Positions 49,779 through 58,507 of a DNA stretch of 64,000 nucleotides are shown here, in pieces; within the stretch, counting starts at the first letter, position 1, and every line of letters starts with the position of its first letter. The stretch comes from an uncultured Collinsella sp. GTDB taxonomy: Bacteria; Actinomycetota; Coriobacteriia; Coriobacteriales; Coriobacteriaceae. The notes below the pieces were generated by a model. It was not told where the DNA came from. It made no database searches and was given only the letters and a program-made list of their open reading frames with translations. The translations under genes were made by a program, and so were the position numbers. The DNA is taken from the NCBI GenBank assembly GCA_900542155.1, contig UQMD01000002.1, positions 155,318 through 219,317 of the forward strand, given 5' to 3'.

Positions 49779-51044
49779 CTAGGCGGTCGGTGCGTTCCTA
49801 AACGTGTAGTTGCCCGGAGAGCGCACATTAATATAAGTTACGCCCTCTACCTGCGAAAGTAGTTTGGTCACGATGCGTTCTTTCTTGGCGATATCATCCG
49901 AATCGCCCAGCGACACCTCGACGCCGTTGTCGAGATTTGCCGAGATAGCCTCAACGGAAGGCGTGGAAATATCCTTCACCTGGTCCAAGAACTCGCTCGA
50001 AAAACCGCGTGCGTAATCCAGGCCGGCCTTGACGGCCTTGGAGCTCACCGCCCGACCCGAAACCGGTGCAACATCGGCCGAGACGTCAGTCAACAGCACG
50101 GCGCCGTAGTGCTTGGCAAGCGCCAGGGCCGCATCGATGCCGGTCAGGGTGTTGGCACCCTCCCCCGATGTAATGACGTTCCCCTGGTCGTCCACCTCGA
50201 CAGACGTCGACAGCGGAGCAATCCAAGTGTCATCGTCTCCGATAGCCCAGGCAAGGTCGTCGGAGCTGATATACGCAATGGCGATAACTTTACGCTCCGT
50301 CGGCGTGATGATAAGCGTATGGGGAAACTGGCGCTGGACATCCACGCCCGAGACCCACGGGTTTTGCTTGAGGCCCTCGGTGATCTGATCGGGATCCACG
50401 TTAAAGAGCGACGTATTCTCGGGAAGATTGATGAGCTGCATGGCGTCGTGCTTGGTCACATGCTCGCTGCCATGAATCTGAATATCGGTGGCGGCAAACA
50501 GACCAGAGTTGATGACGACGATGGCAATAATGGCAAGTACGGCCACGGCTGCCAGGATGCCGCCCGCGATCTTGCCCTTACCCTTAATGGCAGAAGCGGC
50601 GTCGGTCGCCTTGCTTGCCATGGCACCCAACGATGACAGAGGATTGATGCCCTTTTTTGCCGAAGATGCCTTGGCGGCGGGCACCGATGTCAGTGAACGC
50701 GGCTTAGCGCCAGCCAACGTACGGCTGGCATGCGGCGCACGAGCTCCCAGCGAAGGCTTGGGCGTCGCCATGGGTCGAGAGGTCTTGGTGCCCATCGCCG
50801 GCTTGGGCGTCACCGAAGGACGCGAAGCCGGACGACTCGTCTTTTTAGAAGCGGGGCGTCCCCCCAGCTGCGAGCCGACGACCGGGCGCTTGGCAGGACG
50901 AACGGGCCCAACAGACTTGGAGGGCATGGCGGGCTTATGTTGAGGCTGGGCAGGTGCGCCGGAACGCCCTCCGGCGCGGCGGAAGGTTGGTTTCGATGCT
51001 CTAGAAGCCGAGGAATTTAACTTCCGGTCTGAGCTCGATGCCAT
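49779..51044 (-). CDS. ftsQ: cell division protein FtsQ
   Basis: This 421-residue single-pass divisome protein has a POTRA domain outside the membrane. The first about 150 residues are a very basic, Pro/Ser/Lys/Arg-rich cytoplasmic tail, far longer than in E. coli FtsQ. The membrane helix is IAGGILAAVAVLAIIAIVVI. The POTRA segment follows: ATDIQIHGSEHVTKHDAMQLINLPENTSLFNVD and then NPWVSGVDVQRQFPHTLIITPTERK. ATG 51044 follows GGGAGGCGT and overlaps the end of murB by 44 bases. The overlap is real, as both reading frames match their families. Confidence 0.93.
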   Translation of the reverse strand: MASSSDRKLNSSASRASKPTFRRAGGRSGAPAQPQHKPAMPSKSVGPVRPAKRPVVGSQLGGRPASKKTSRPASRPSVTPKPAMGTKTSRPMATPKPSLGARAPHASRTLAGAKPRSLTSVPAAKASSAKKGINPLSSLGAMASKATDAASAIKGKGKIAGGILAAVAVLAIIAIVVINSGLFAATDIQIHGSEHVTKHDAMQLINLPENTSLFNVDPDQITEGLKQNPWVSGVDVQRQFPHTLIITPTERKVIAIAYISSDDLAWAIGDDDTWIAPLSTSVEVDDQGNVITSGEGANTLTGIDAALALAKHYGAVLLTDVSADVAPVSGRAVSSKAVKAGLDYARGFSSEFLDQVKDISTPSVEAISANLDNGVEVSLGDSDDIAKKERIVTKLLSQVEGVTYINVRSPGNYTFRNAPTA

Positions 51045-51912
51045 ACGCCTCCCTCACCTTTCCGTGCACATGCCTGATAACCGCGGCCACGTCGTCGGCC
51101 GAGGCGGTTCCGTTATTAACGATAAAATTAGCGTGTACGGGCGAAACTTCCGCACCGCCAACCGAAAAACCCTTTAATCCACAATCCTCAATCAATTTGC
51201 CCACGCTTGCGTCGGGCGGGTTGCGAAAGACCGATCCGCAGGATGCACGGCCCATGGGCTGCGTGCGCTTGCGGCGCGTCAGGTACCGCTCCATGCGCTC
51301 GCGAATGTCTGCCTTGGGCGCGGGCTTGAGTTTAAGCACGCACTCGAGAATGATCTCGTTACGCGGCAGGCTGCACTCGCGATACCCCCAAGCGATCTCG
51401 GACCCTGCATAGTGCTTAATACCGGACGCCGGATCAAACGTGACCACGTCCTCGATAAGGGAGCCGATCCACTCGGTCCGCGTGCCTGCGTTCATGGACA
51501 CGGCGCCGCCGACCGAACCGGGAATACCGACCGCGAACTCAAGGCCCGAAAGCCCGCGCGACAAGGCATCGTTGACCAAACGCGCGAACATCACGCCCGC
51601 ACCAACGGTCAGCGTGCAGCCGTCCTCGGCAACAACCGTGCGCTGAAACTCACGTCCCAGCGAAACAACGGCGCCGCGATAACCGGCATCGGCAACCAAC
51701 AGGTTGGACCCCTTGCCGATAATCACCCACGGCACCTGCTCGCGGTCAAGCACCGCCACGGCGCGACGCAGGGCATGGTAGCTATGGCACGTCACAAAAA
51801 GGTCGGCCTTGCCGCCGATACGATAGCTTGTATGGCGGGCAAGACGTTCGTCCTCGACTACGTCCGTGTCGATCATGCCCGAAAGCGCCATGACGGCGTT
51901 AAACAGACCCAT
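51001..51912 (-). CDS. murB: UDP-N-acetylenolpyruvoylglucosamine reductase
   Basis: This 303-residue FAD enzyme makes UDP-MurNAc by reducing the enolpyruvyl intermediate with NADPH. It has HTSYRIGGKADLFV (about 27-40), VIIGKGSNLLVAD, the FAD motif GLEFAVGIPGSVGGAVSMNAG, and the C-terminal ASCGSVFRNP with the catalytic serine, followed by GLKGFSVGGAEVS. It starts five bases after murC; no strong ribosome site precedes ATG 51912, so it probably relies on coupling. An ATG 21 bases inside (MALSG) is an alternative. Its end overlaps ftsQ. Confidence 0.97.
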   Translation of the reverse strand: MGLFNAVMALSGMIDTDVVEDERLARHTSYRIGGKADLFVTCHSYHALRRAVAVLDREQVPWVIIGKGSNLLVADAGYRGAVVSLGREFQRTVVAEDGCTLTVGAGVMFARLVNDALSRGLSGLEFAVGIPGSVGGAVSMNAGTRTEWIGSLIEDVVTFDPASGIKHYAGSEIAWGYRECSLPRNEIILECVLKLKPAPKADIRERMERYLTRRKRTQPMGRASCGSVFRNPPDASVGKLIEDCGLKGFSVGGAEVSPVHANFIVNNGTASADDVAAVIRHVHGKVREAYGIELRPEVKFLGF

Positions 51913-51917
51913 AGGGG

Positions 51918-53336
51918 TTAAGCGTCTTTCTTGGCAGTCAGATACTCGATGAACTCGGGGCCGACGGTCGTAACGTCGCCGGCACCCATGGTGAGCAGCA
52001 GGTCGCCCTCGCCCACGAGCTTCTCAAGCTCCTGGTTGAGCTCAAGACGGCTGGAGCAGTACACGACCTCCTTGCCGGGGTGCTTGGCGCGAACGGTATC
52101 TGCGAGCATCTTGGAGGTAACACCCGGAATCGGCATCTCGCCGGCGGAAAACACATCGATCAGCAGCAGCTTATCGGCGTTGGCAAAGGCATCGGCAAAG
52201 TCATCGCACAGAGCCTGCAGGCGCGAATAGCGGTGCGGTTGGAACACGACATCGACATGTTTGTAGCCCAGCGAAGAGGCGGCAGCGAGCGTTGCCTTGA
52301 TCTCGGTGGGATGATGGCCGTAATCGTCAACCACCGTGATGCCGTCGATATCGCCCACGTGGGTAAAGCGACGACGGACGCCCTCAAAACTCGAAAGTGC
52401 CTTAGCGGCGGCGTCGATATCGAGGCCCAGAACATGGGCGACGGTCAAAACGGCCGTGGCGTTGAGCATGTTGTGACGACCGGGGTTGCTCTTAATCTCG
52501 ACAGCGTGCTCGGTGCCGTCCTCAAAGCGAACGATAAAGTCGCTCTGGATGCCCTTGACATCCGGATGCACGCAGACGATGTCGTTGTTCTCGGCAAAGC
52601 CATAGGAAAGCACATGACGGCCCGTCGACTTGGCGAGCTCGACCAGATGCGGGTCCTCGCCGCAAACGATGACGGTGCCGTCCTCGCCCACCAGCCCCAT
52701 GAACTTGGCAAAGGTGGCCTCGATCTCCTCGATGCCCGAGTAGTGATCGAGATGGTCGGCCTCGACGTTGGTCACGATGACCACATTGGGGTTCAGGAAC
52801 AGGAACGAGCTGTCGGACTCGTCCGCCTCGGCGACAAAGTAGTCACCCGAGCCGTTCTTGCCATTGGTGTCGTAGCCCTCGACGATGCCGCCGATCAAAA
52901 AGCTGGGGTCCAGACCCATGCGATCGAGCATCGTGGCACACATCGAAGACGTCGTGGTCTTGCCGTGCGTGCCGGCAACGGCGATGGTGGTGTAGCCGTG
53001 GCCCAGGGCCGAGAGCATCTTGGCACGGGGCCACACGGGAATACCGAGCTCGCGGGCACGCACGAGCTCGGGGTTGGACTCGGGAATTGCGGTGGAGACC
53101 ACGACCACGTCGGGCTTGACCTCGTCAATCGTCGCAGCCTCGTGGCCCACGTGGACCTTCACGCCGGCGCGGGTAAGCTGGCGAATATAGCGCGACGTCT
53201 TAAGGTCGGAGCCGGTAACGGTATAACCGCGCTCGTGCAGGACGAGGGCGATGCCGCTCATGCCGGCGCCACCGATACCGATAAAGTGGGCGCTCTTGAA
53301 CTCGGGCGCGGAGGTTGCAGTCTGGGAATCAGCCAT
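51918..53336 (-). CDS. murC: UDP-N-acetylmuramate-L-alanine ligase
   Basis: This 472-residue enzyme adds the first amino acid of the peptide stem. The Rossmann start is AHFIGIGGAGMSGIALVLHERG, the ATP loop AVAGTHGKTTTSSM (about 116-129), then EADESDSSFLFLNP and VTNVEADHLDHY, and the third domain with DDYGHHPTEIKATL. ATG 53336 is the likely start, with AAGGAG at 11 bases; an in-frame GTG 27 bases upstream places that site inside the gene. murG is 97 bases upstream, murB five bases downstream. Confidence 0.97.
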   Translation of the reverse strand: MADSQTATSAPEFKSAHFIGIGGAGMSGIALVLHERGYTVTGSDLKTSRYIRQLTRAGVKVHVGHEAATIDEVKPDVVVVSTAIPESNPELVRARELGIPVWPRAKMLSALGHGYTTIAVAGTHGKTTTSSMCATMLDRMGLDPSFLIGGIVEGYDTNGKNGSGDYFVAEADESDSSFLFLNPNVVIVTNVEADHLDHYSGIEEIEATFAKFMGLVGEDGTVIVCGEDPHLVELAKSTGRHVLSYGFAENNDIVCVHPDVKGIQSDFIVRFEDGTEHAVEIKSNPGRHNMLNATAVLTVAHVLGLDIDAAAKALSSFEGVRRRFTHVGDIDGITVVDDYGHHPTEIKATLAAASSLGYKHVDVVFQPHRYSRLQALCDDFADAFANADKLLLIDVFSAGEMPIPGVTSKMLADTVRAKHPGKEVVYCSSRLELNQELEKLVGEGDLLLTMGAGDVTTVGPEFIEYLTAKKDA

Positions 53337-53433
53337 GTGCTCGTGTACTCCTTGCGTAAACACTGCCTGTAACCCGTTAACTGTACCGCACCTACCGCAT
53401 CAGCGCGAGGGCGACCGGCGATATCCCGTCTAA

Positions 53434-54549
53434 CTAACGCAATCCCTCTACCGCGTCGGCCAAAAGTGCGGCGGCACGGTCCTGGGCCAAGCCACGCGCC
53501 GCCTGATGCATGGCATCACGCGCCGCAGCGTCATCAATCAGGTGCAGCAGCTCGTCGGCAAAGGCGGGGGCATCGATATCGGCATCGGCGCATAGCACGC
53601 CGGCACCGGCATCGACCAGGTAACGCGCATTCGTAGTCTGGTGATCGGCCGTGGCGTGCGGGTACGGCACGAGTACCGAGGGCACGGCAAGCGCGGCGAT
53701 CTCAGCCACGCTCGAGGCACCGGAACGCGAGAGCACCAGATCGGCCGCAGCCAGCATATCGCCCATGTTGTCGATATAGGGCTGGACACGATAGCGCTGC
53801 GCCTCCTCGGGCGTCTGCGCCAAAGCGCGCTCGGTCTCCTCAAAGCCGTCGGCACCCGTCGAATGCAAAATGTAGAGATTCTCGCGGGTCAGCAGCTCAC
53901 CCTTGAGCGAGGCAACGCGCTCGTTGAGATGCTGTGCACCAAGTGAACCGCCAAAGACGAGCAGAAGCGTCGCATCCTCGGGCACGCCGAGCGTCTTGCG
54001 ACCGCGGGTGCGATCGCCCTCGATCACCGAACGACGCACAGGATTGCCCGTCATGAGCACATGGTCGGGGTCGCCCTCACGCTCAAAGACCGTGCGGGCC
54101 GCAGGTACCGAAATGCACACGCGGGCGGCATGCGAGTTCATCATCTTATTGGCCAGACCCGGAACAGAGTTCTGCTCGTGCAGCAGATACGGAACGCCGG
54201 CGTCCTTGCACCAACCCAGCAGCGGGACCTCAACGTAAGCACCAAAGCCGATAGCGGCATCGGGCTTACCGACCTTCGAGAAGTGACTGGCAAGCGCACG
54301 CTTCGCCTTGTTGACGCGCCACAGCGAGGTCAGCGCCGTCCAGGGACGGGAGCGATCGAAGCCCGTAACTGTGATGGGCACAAAATCGAATCCGGCCTCG
54401 GGAACCAGACGACCCTCGAGCTTGCGCGATTGGCCCACGAACACAACGTGATGACCGCGGTCACGCAGCTCCTCGGCCAAGGCGAGCGCGGGGTTGATAT
54501 GTCCTGCCGTGCCGCCAGCTGCAATAGCAACGGTCATCTTATCGGTCAT
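53434..54549 (-). CDS. murG: UDP-GlcNAc transferase to lipid I (MurG)
   Basis: This 371-residue peripheral membrane glycosyltransferase makes lipid II. The N-terminal glycine loop is AAGGTAGHINPALALAEEL (about 9-27). HEQNSVPGLANK is the lipid-contact segment, and the C-terminal half has VFGGSLGAQHLNE, SRSGASSVAEIAALAVPSVLVPYPHATADHQTTNA for UDP-GlcNAc binding. ATG 54549 follows AAGGGATTACC and overlaps the end of ftsW by 11 bases. Confidence 0.97.
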   Translation of the reverse strand: MTDKMTVAIAAGGTAGHINPALALAEELRDRGHHVVFVGQSRKLEGRLVPEAGFDFVPITVTGFDRSRPWTALTSLWRVNKAKRALASHFSKVGKPDAAIGFGAYVEVPLLGWCKDAGVPYLLHEQNSVPGLANKMMNSHAARVCISVPAARTVFEREGDPDHVLMTGNPVRRSVIEGDRTRGRKTLGVPEDATLLLVFGGSLGAQHLNERVASLKGELLTRENLYILHSTGADGFEETERALAQTPEEAQRYRVQPYIDNMGDMLAAADLVLSRSGASSVAEIAALAVPSVLVPYPHATADHQTTNARYLVDAGAGVLCADADIDAPAFADELLHLIDDAAARDAMHQAARGLAQDRAAALLADAVEGLR

Positions 54550-56059
54550 GGTAATCCCTTCGTACACGCGGCCCCTGGTCATCGGTGCGCAAACGCGCCG
54601 ACGGGTCCGAATTCAAATCGATTCGATTATATCCGCCGCCCGCATTGCGAGGAGTGGGGCGCTGCGGACGACCTTGCGGCGCTGTTCGCTGACGCGGACG
54701 GGCCGCCGGCTCGGTCGCAGAGCCATCCAGAACGGTAAAGCCGTTACGCGAAGATCGCTCGCCGCGCACATGGGGCACGCCGGCGGTACTCTCATCCATA
54801 ACGGCAAAGCTCTCGCGGCGACGGTCGTACTCATCGCGACGGGCGCTCTCATACGAAACGCGCAGGATCAGACCAGCGAGCATGAGCGACACAATAATCG
54901 ACGAGCCGCCGTAGCTAATAAACGGCAGCGGCTTGCCCGTCATGGGAAACACATTGAGAATGCCCAGCGCGTTAATCAAAAACTGCACCGCAAGGATGAC
55001 CGCGGAACCCGATGCCATAAGTGCTCCGCGACGGTCAGTCGCCTGCTCGGCAATGCGAAACGCCGAGTAAATCAGCATCGCAAACACCAAGAAGAACAGC
55101 ACGGTTCCGATAAAGCCAACTTCCTCGCCGATAATAGCCAAGATGTAGTCGTTGTGCGCCTCGGGCAAATACGAGTACTTCATGGTGGAGTTGCCGATAC
55201 CACGGCCGAACAGTCCGCCCGAGGCAAACGCCATGATGGCAAGCGTGGCCTGATAGCCGTCACCATATTCGTCTGCCCAAGGATTCCAAGCAACCTGGAC
55301 ACGCGTCATACGATACGGCTCGGCGATAAGGGCAATCGCAATGACGGCGATGCCGGCAACGACCGTCCAAACGATATATTTGGGGTCCAATCCCGCAAAC
55401 AACGCCATGCATATGAGGGTCAACAAAATGATCAGGACGGTACCAAAATCGGGCTGAACAAAGATCAGGAAGAGCGAAATTCCCAGGTAGCCGCCCATCT
55501 TGCGAAGAAACTCGTTGATGTTGCCGCCGGGCGAAAAGATACGGTCGAGCATGATTGCCGAATACGCGATGGCGAACGGCTTTAAAAACTCAGACGGCTG
55601 GAACTGAATACCGGCGATGTTGAGCCAGCGCGTGGCGCCACGACTGCCGCTACCCATAAAAAACACCAGAACCAGTAGCCCCATCATGCCCATGAGGAAG
55701 ATCCTGAGCACGTCTTCCCCAAACCAACTGTCCGGCAAGACGCGCACGATGGCAACCATAGCCAGCACGCCAACTCCGGCAAACGCGGCCTGTCGAAACA
55801 GGAAAAACGTCGCCGAACCATTCTCGTGCAGCGCCTCGACCGAAGATGCCGAGTACACCATCAGCAAGCCGAAGCAAACCAAGCTAAACAGGCAGGCCAT
55901 AAATATCAAACGGGGGCGCATGATGCGGGCGGGGACGCCGGCAATATAGCGCTCACTGAACGTCTGCCCGCCGCGTCCGGAACGCGGCGTGCTACGCAGC
56001 GAGGAAGCACGGTCCGAGTCGGGCCTCCTCATATCACTTCGGGGGCTCTCCTCTCTCAC
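54539..56059 (-). CDS. ftsW: peptidoglycan polymerase FtsW
   Basis: This SEDS-family polymerase (506 residues) builds septal glycan strands with its transpeptidase partner. About ten helices are present, with LMVYSASSVEA early, GATRWLNIAGIQFQPSEFLKPFAIAY in the middle and GKPLPFISYGGSSIIVSLM near the end, all SEDS hallmarks. A basic Arg-rich tail of about 100 residues follows the last helix and a shorter charged stretch precedes the first. GTG 56059 has AGGGG six bases upstream within the murD stop region; ATG 56032 and TTG 56065 are alternatives. It overlaps murG by 11 bases. Confidence 0.94.
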   Translation of the reverse strand: MREESPRSDMRRPDSDRASSLRSTPRSGRGGQTFSERYIAGVPARIMRPRLIFMACLFSLVCFGLLMVYSASSVEALHENGSATFFLFRQAAFAGVGVLAMVAIVRVLPDSWFGEDVLRIFLMGMMGLLVLVFFMGSGSRGATRWLNIAGIQFQPSEFLKPFAIAYSAIMLDRIFSPGGNINEFLRKMGGYLGISLFLIFVQPDFGTVLIILLTLICMALFAGLDPKYIVWTVVAGIAVIAIALIAEPYRMTRVQVAWNPWADEYGDGYQATLAIMAFASGGLFGRGIGNSTMKYSYLPEAHNDYILAIIGEEVGFIGTVLFFLVFAMLIYSAFRIAEQATDRRGALMASGSAVILAVQFLINALGILNVFPMTGKPLPFISYGGSSIIVSLMLAGLILRVSYESARRDEYDRRRESFAVMDESTAGVPHVRGERSSRNGFTVLDGSATEPAARPRQRTAPQGRPQRPTPRNAGGGYNRIDLNSDPSARLRTDDQGPRVRRDYHDR

Positions 56060-56068
56060 CGGCAACCC

Positions 56069-57475
56069 CTATTCCGTTTGCGATTTCGCTGCTGCGGCAA
56101 GCTGGGCAACGTAGTCCTTAAACACGCGACCGCGCTCCTCGTAGCCCGAGAACTCGTCGAACGAAGAGCAAGCGGGCGAAAGCAGAATCACGTCGCCGCG
56201 GCTCGAGAGCGAGCGGGCAACGTCAACGGCATCGCGCAGGTCATCGGCCTGGGCGATATCCACGTCACCATCGACATCGGCCTCGTCCATAGCGGCGGTA
56301 AAGCGCTCGCGCGCATCGCCAAAGCAAACGACCGAGCGCACGTTGTCCATAACGACGCGGGCAAAGTCCGCAAGCGGCGTACCCTTGTCGTGGCCGCCAA
56401 GCAGCAAAATCACATCGTCGTCGGGAAACGCCGTCAGGGCCTTTTCGACCGCATCGGTGTTCGTTGCCTTGGAATCGTTGACGTAGCGCACGCCATCGAT
56501 CTCGCCGCAGGGTTCCACGCGGTGTTCGAGCGGCTGGAACGATGCCAAACCGCGGCAAATGCCCTCGGGATCGGCACCGACGGCCAGAGCAGCCGTGGCG
56601 GCACATAAGGCATTGATGACATTGTGATGGCCCGAGATCTTGAGCTCGGACGTGGCGACAAGCTGAGTCTCGACGCCCTTCAGGCGGACGACCATCTTGC
56701 CGTCGCGCACAAAAGCAGCGTCTGCACCCTCGGGCTCGTCAAAAGCGACCTTGCAGATGCGGCGACCCGGCGTATAGATGTACTCATCGAACTCATGGAT
56801 GCCGGCATCCTCGACGTCGATAACCACGAGGTCGTCGTCGACCATATTCTCGAACAACTTGATCTTGGCAAGCGCATAGTTCTTGTGGCTCTTGTGCCAG
56901 CCCAGGTGGTCGGGCGTGATGTTGAGCAGCACCGCCACGCGAGGATGAAGCTCGGCGGTCGTAGCAATCTGATAACTCGACAGCTCAGCCACAAACCACT
57001 CATTGTGTGCGCGGCCGTCGATCTCGTTCACCGGCGGCTCACCGATATTGCCGACGGCCACGCTGGCTTCACCGGCGGCCTTGAGCAGATAATCGGTCAG
57101 CGACGTGGTAGTTGTCTTGCCGTTGGTGCCCGTGATGGCGATCCAATTTTGGGGAGACAGGCGATAGGCAAACTCGGGCTCGCCCATAATCTGAGCGGCA
57201 TGCTCACGCCCGGCCTTAAAGAAAGCCGAGAACTCCGAGATTCCCGGGCATGTCACGCACACGTCATAGGCACCCTCGACCTGCTCGGTGCCGTAGACAA
57301 ACGACGCGCCCTGTGCCTCGAGCGCACGTGTGGCGTCATTGGGCTCGGAGGTACCACCGCCATACACGGTCGTGGCGCTCACGCGCTCGGGGTGAGCCAG
57401 CGCCCAACGGGCGACATCGAGACCGGATTTACCCTGCCCCAAAACAAGCAGGCTAAAGACATCAGCAAGAGGCAT
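56069..57475 (-). CDS. murD: UDP-N-acetylmuramoylalanine-D-glutamate ligase
   Basis: This 468-residue enzyme adds D-glutamate to the stem peptide. It opens FSLLVLGQGKSGLDVARWA. The ATP loop is ITGTNGKTTTTSLTDYLLK, followed by ELSSYQI and NITPDHLGWHKSHKNYALAKIKLF. EHRVEPCGEIDGVRYVNDSKATNTDAVEKAL and LLLGGHDKG are the C-terminal domain motifs. The ATG lies nine bases after the mraY stop. Confidence 0.97.
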   Translation of the reverse strand: MPLADVFSLLVLGQGKSGLDVARWALAHPERVSATTVYGGGTSEPNDATRALEAQGASFVYGTEQVEGAYDVCVTCPGISEFSAFFKAGREHAAQIMGEPEFAYRLSPQNWIAITGTNGKTTTTSLTDYLLKAAGEASVAVGNIGEPPVNEIDGRAHNEWFVAELSSYQIATTAELHPRVAVLLNITPDHLGWHKSHKNYALAKIKLFENMVDDDLVVIDVEDAGIHEFDEYIYTPGRRICKVAFDEPEGADAAFVRDGKMVVRLKGVETQLVATSELKISGHHNVINALCAATAALAVGADPEGICRGLASFQPLEHRVEPCGEIDGVRYVNDSKATNTDAVEKALTAFPDDDVILLLGGHDKGTPLADFARVVMDNVRSVVCFGDARERFTAAMDEADVDGDVDIAQADDLRDAVDVARSLSSRGDVILLSPACSSFDEFSGYEERGRVFKDYVAQLAAAAKSQTE

Positions 57476-57484
57476 GAAAGACCA

Positions 57485-58504
57485 CTATCCCAACTGGAAG
57501 AACAGGGCGAGGCCAACGGCGCCAAAGGCCGCGGCGATAATCCAAAAACGGATAACGACCTTGGTCTCGGCCCAACCCTTCTTTTCGAAATGATGATGGA
57601 TGGGCGCCATAAGGAAGACGCGCTTGTGCGTAAAGTGGAAGTAGACAACCTGAATCATGACCGACAGGGTCTCAACGATAAACAGGCCGCCGATGATGAG
57701 GGAGACGACCTCGGTGTTAGTCATGATGGACGTACAGGCAAACGCGGCACCCAGAGCAAGCGAGCCGGTATCACCCATAAAGATGCTCGCCGGATAGCAG
57801 TTGAACCACAGAAAGCCCAAGCAGGCACCGGCACACGCGGTGCAGAAGATGGACAGGTTCACGTCTCCGTGCAGAAACGCCATGGCAGCCATGGCGAGCA
57901 TGGCGATCATGGAGGTGCCACCAGCAAGACCGTCAAGGCCATCGGTCAGGTTCACGGCATTAGAAAGACCGGCAATCATCAACCAGCAAAAGACAATATA
58001 GAGCCACGGGAACGAATAGCCGCAGATGGTGGTCGAAAGCACGCCAAGGTCGATCGTCAACCCACCGGGAAAACGAATCTCGGGGGCGACGCCGCACCAG
58101 TTGACGGCAAGTACCGTAAAGGTGACACAGATAATGGTTAGGCCGATCATCTTGGCATGGGGCGTCAGACCGAGCGAGCGCCCATGCGTAACGGAGGTCA
58201 GGTCGTCGATCAGGCCCAGCACGCCGGTCGCCAGCGTGGCGAGCAGCACGAGTACGAGCTCGGTGGTGAGCTTGCCCATCAGCAGGCAGGTCAGCGAGAT
58301 CGCGACGAGGATGACAACGCCACCCATGGTGGGCGTTCCCTGCTTAACCAAATGACGCTTGGGGCCGTCGGCACGAACCTGCTGGCCGATACCCTCGACC
58401 TTGAGCAGCTTGATCCACCACGGCATGAGCAGCAGCGCAATGGCTGCGGCGATGCCAAGCCCCAAAAAAGCCTGATACGTTGGATACGAGGGATTGCCGA
58501 ACAT
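57485..58504 (-). CDS. mraY: phospho-N-acetylmuramoyl-pentapeptide transferase
   Basis: This 339-residue enzyme with about ten transmembrane helices makes lipid I from UDP-MurNAc-pentapeptide and undecaprenyl phosphate. Motifs are GTPTMGGVVIL near residue 55, LGLIDDLTSV, NAVNLTDGLDGLAGG with the magnesium aspartates, and the histidine loop PIHHHFEKKGWAE near 300. The length is normal. It lies three bases after murF and ten before murD. Confidence 0.97.
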   Translation of the reverse strand: MFGNPSYPTYQAFLGLGIAAAIALLLMPWWIKLLKVEGIGQQVRADGPKRHLVKQGTPTMGGVVILVAISLTCLLMGKLTTELVLVLLATLATGVLGLIDDLTSVTHGRSLGLTPHAKMIGLTIICVTFTVLAVNWCGVAPEIRFPGGLTIDLGVLSTTICGYSFPWLYIVFCWLMIAGLSNAVNLTDGLDGLAGGTSMIAMLAMAAMAFLHGDVNLSIFCTACAGACLGFLWFNCYPASIFMGDTGSLALGAAFACTSIMTNTEVVSLIIGGLFIVETLSVMIQVVYFHFTHKRVFLMAPIHHHFEKKGWAETKVVIRFWIIAAAFGAVGLALFFQLG

Positions 58505-58507
58505 GGG

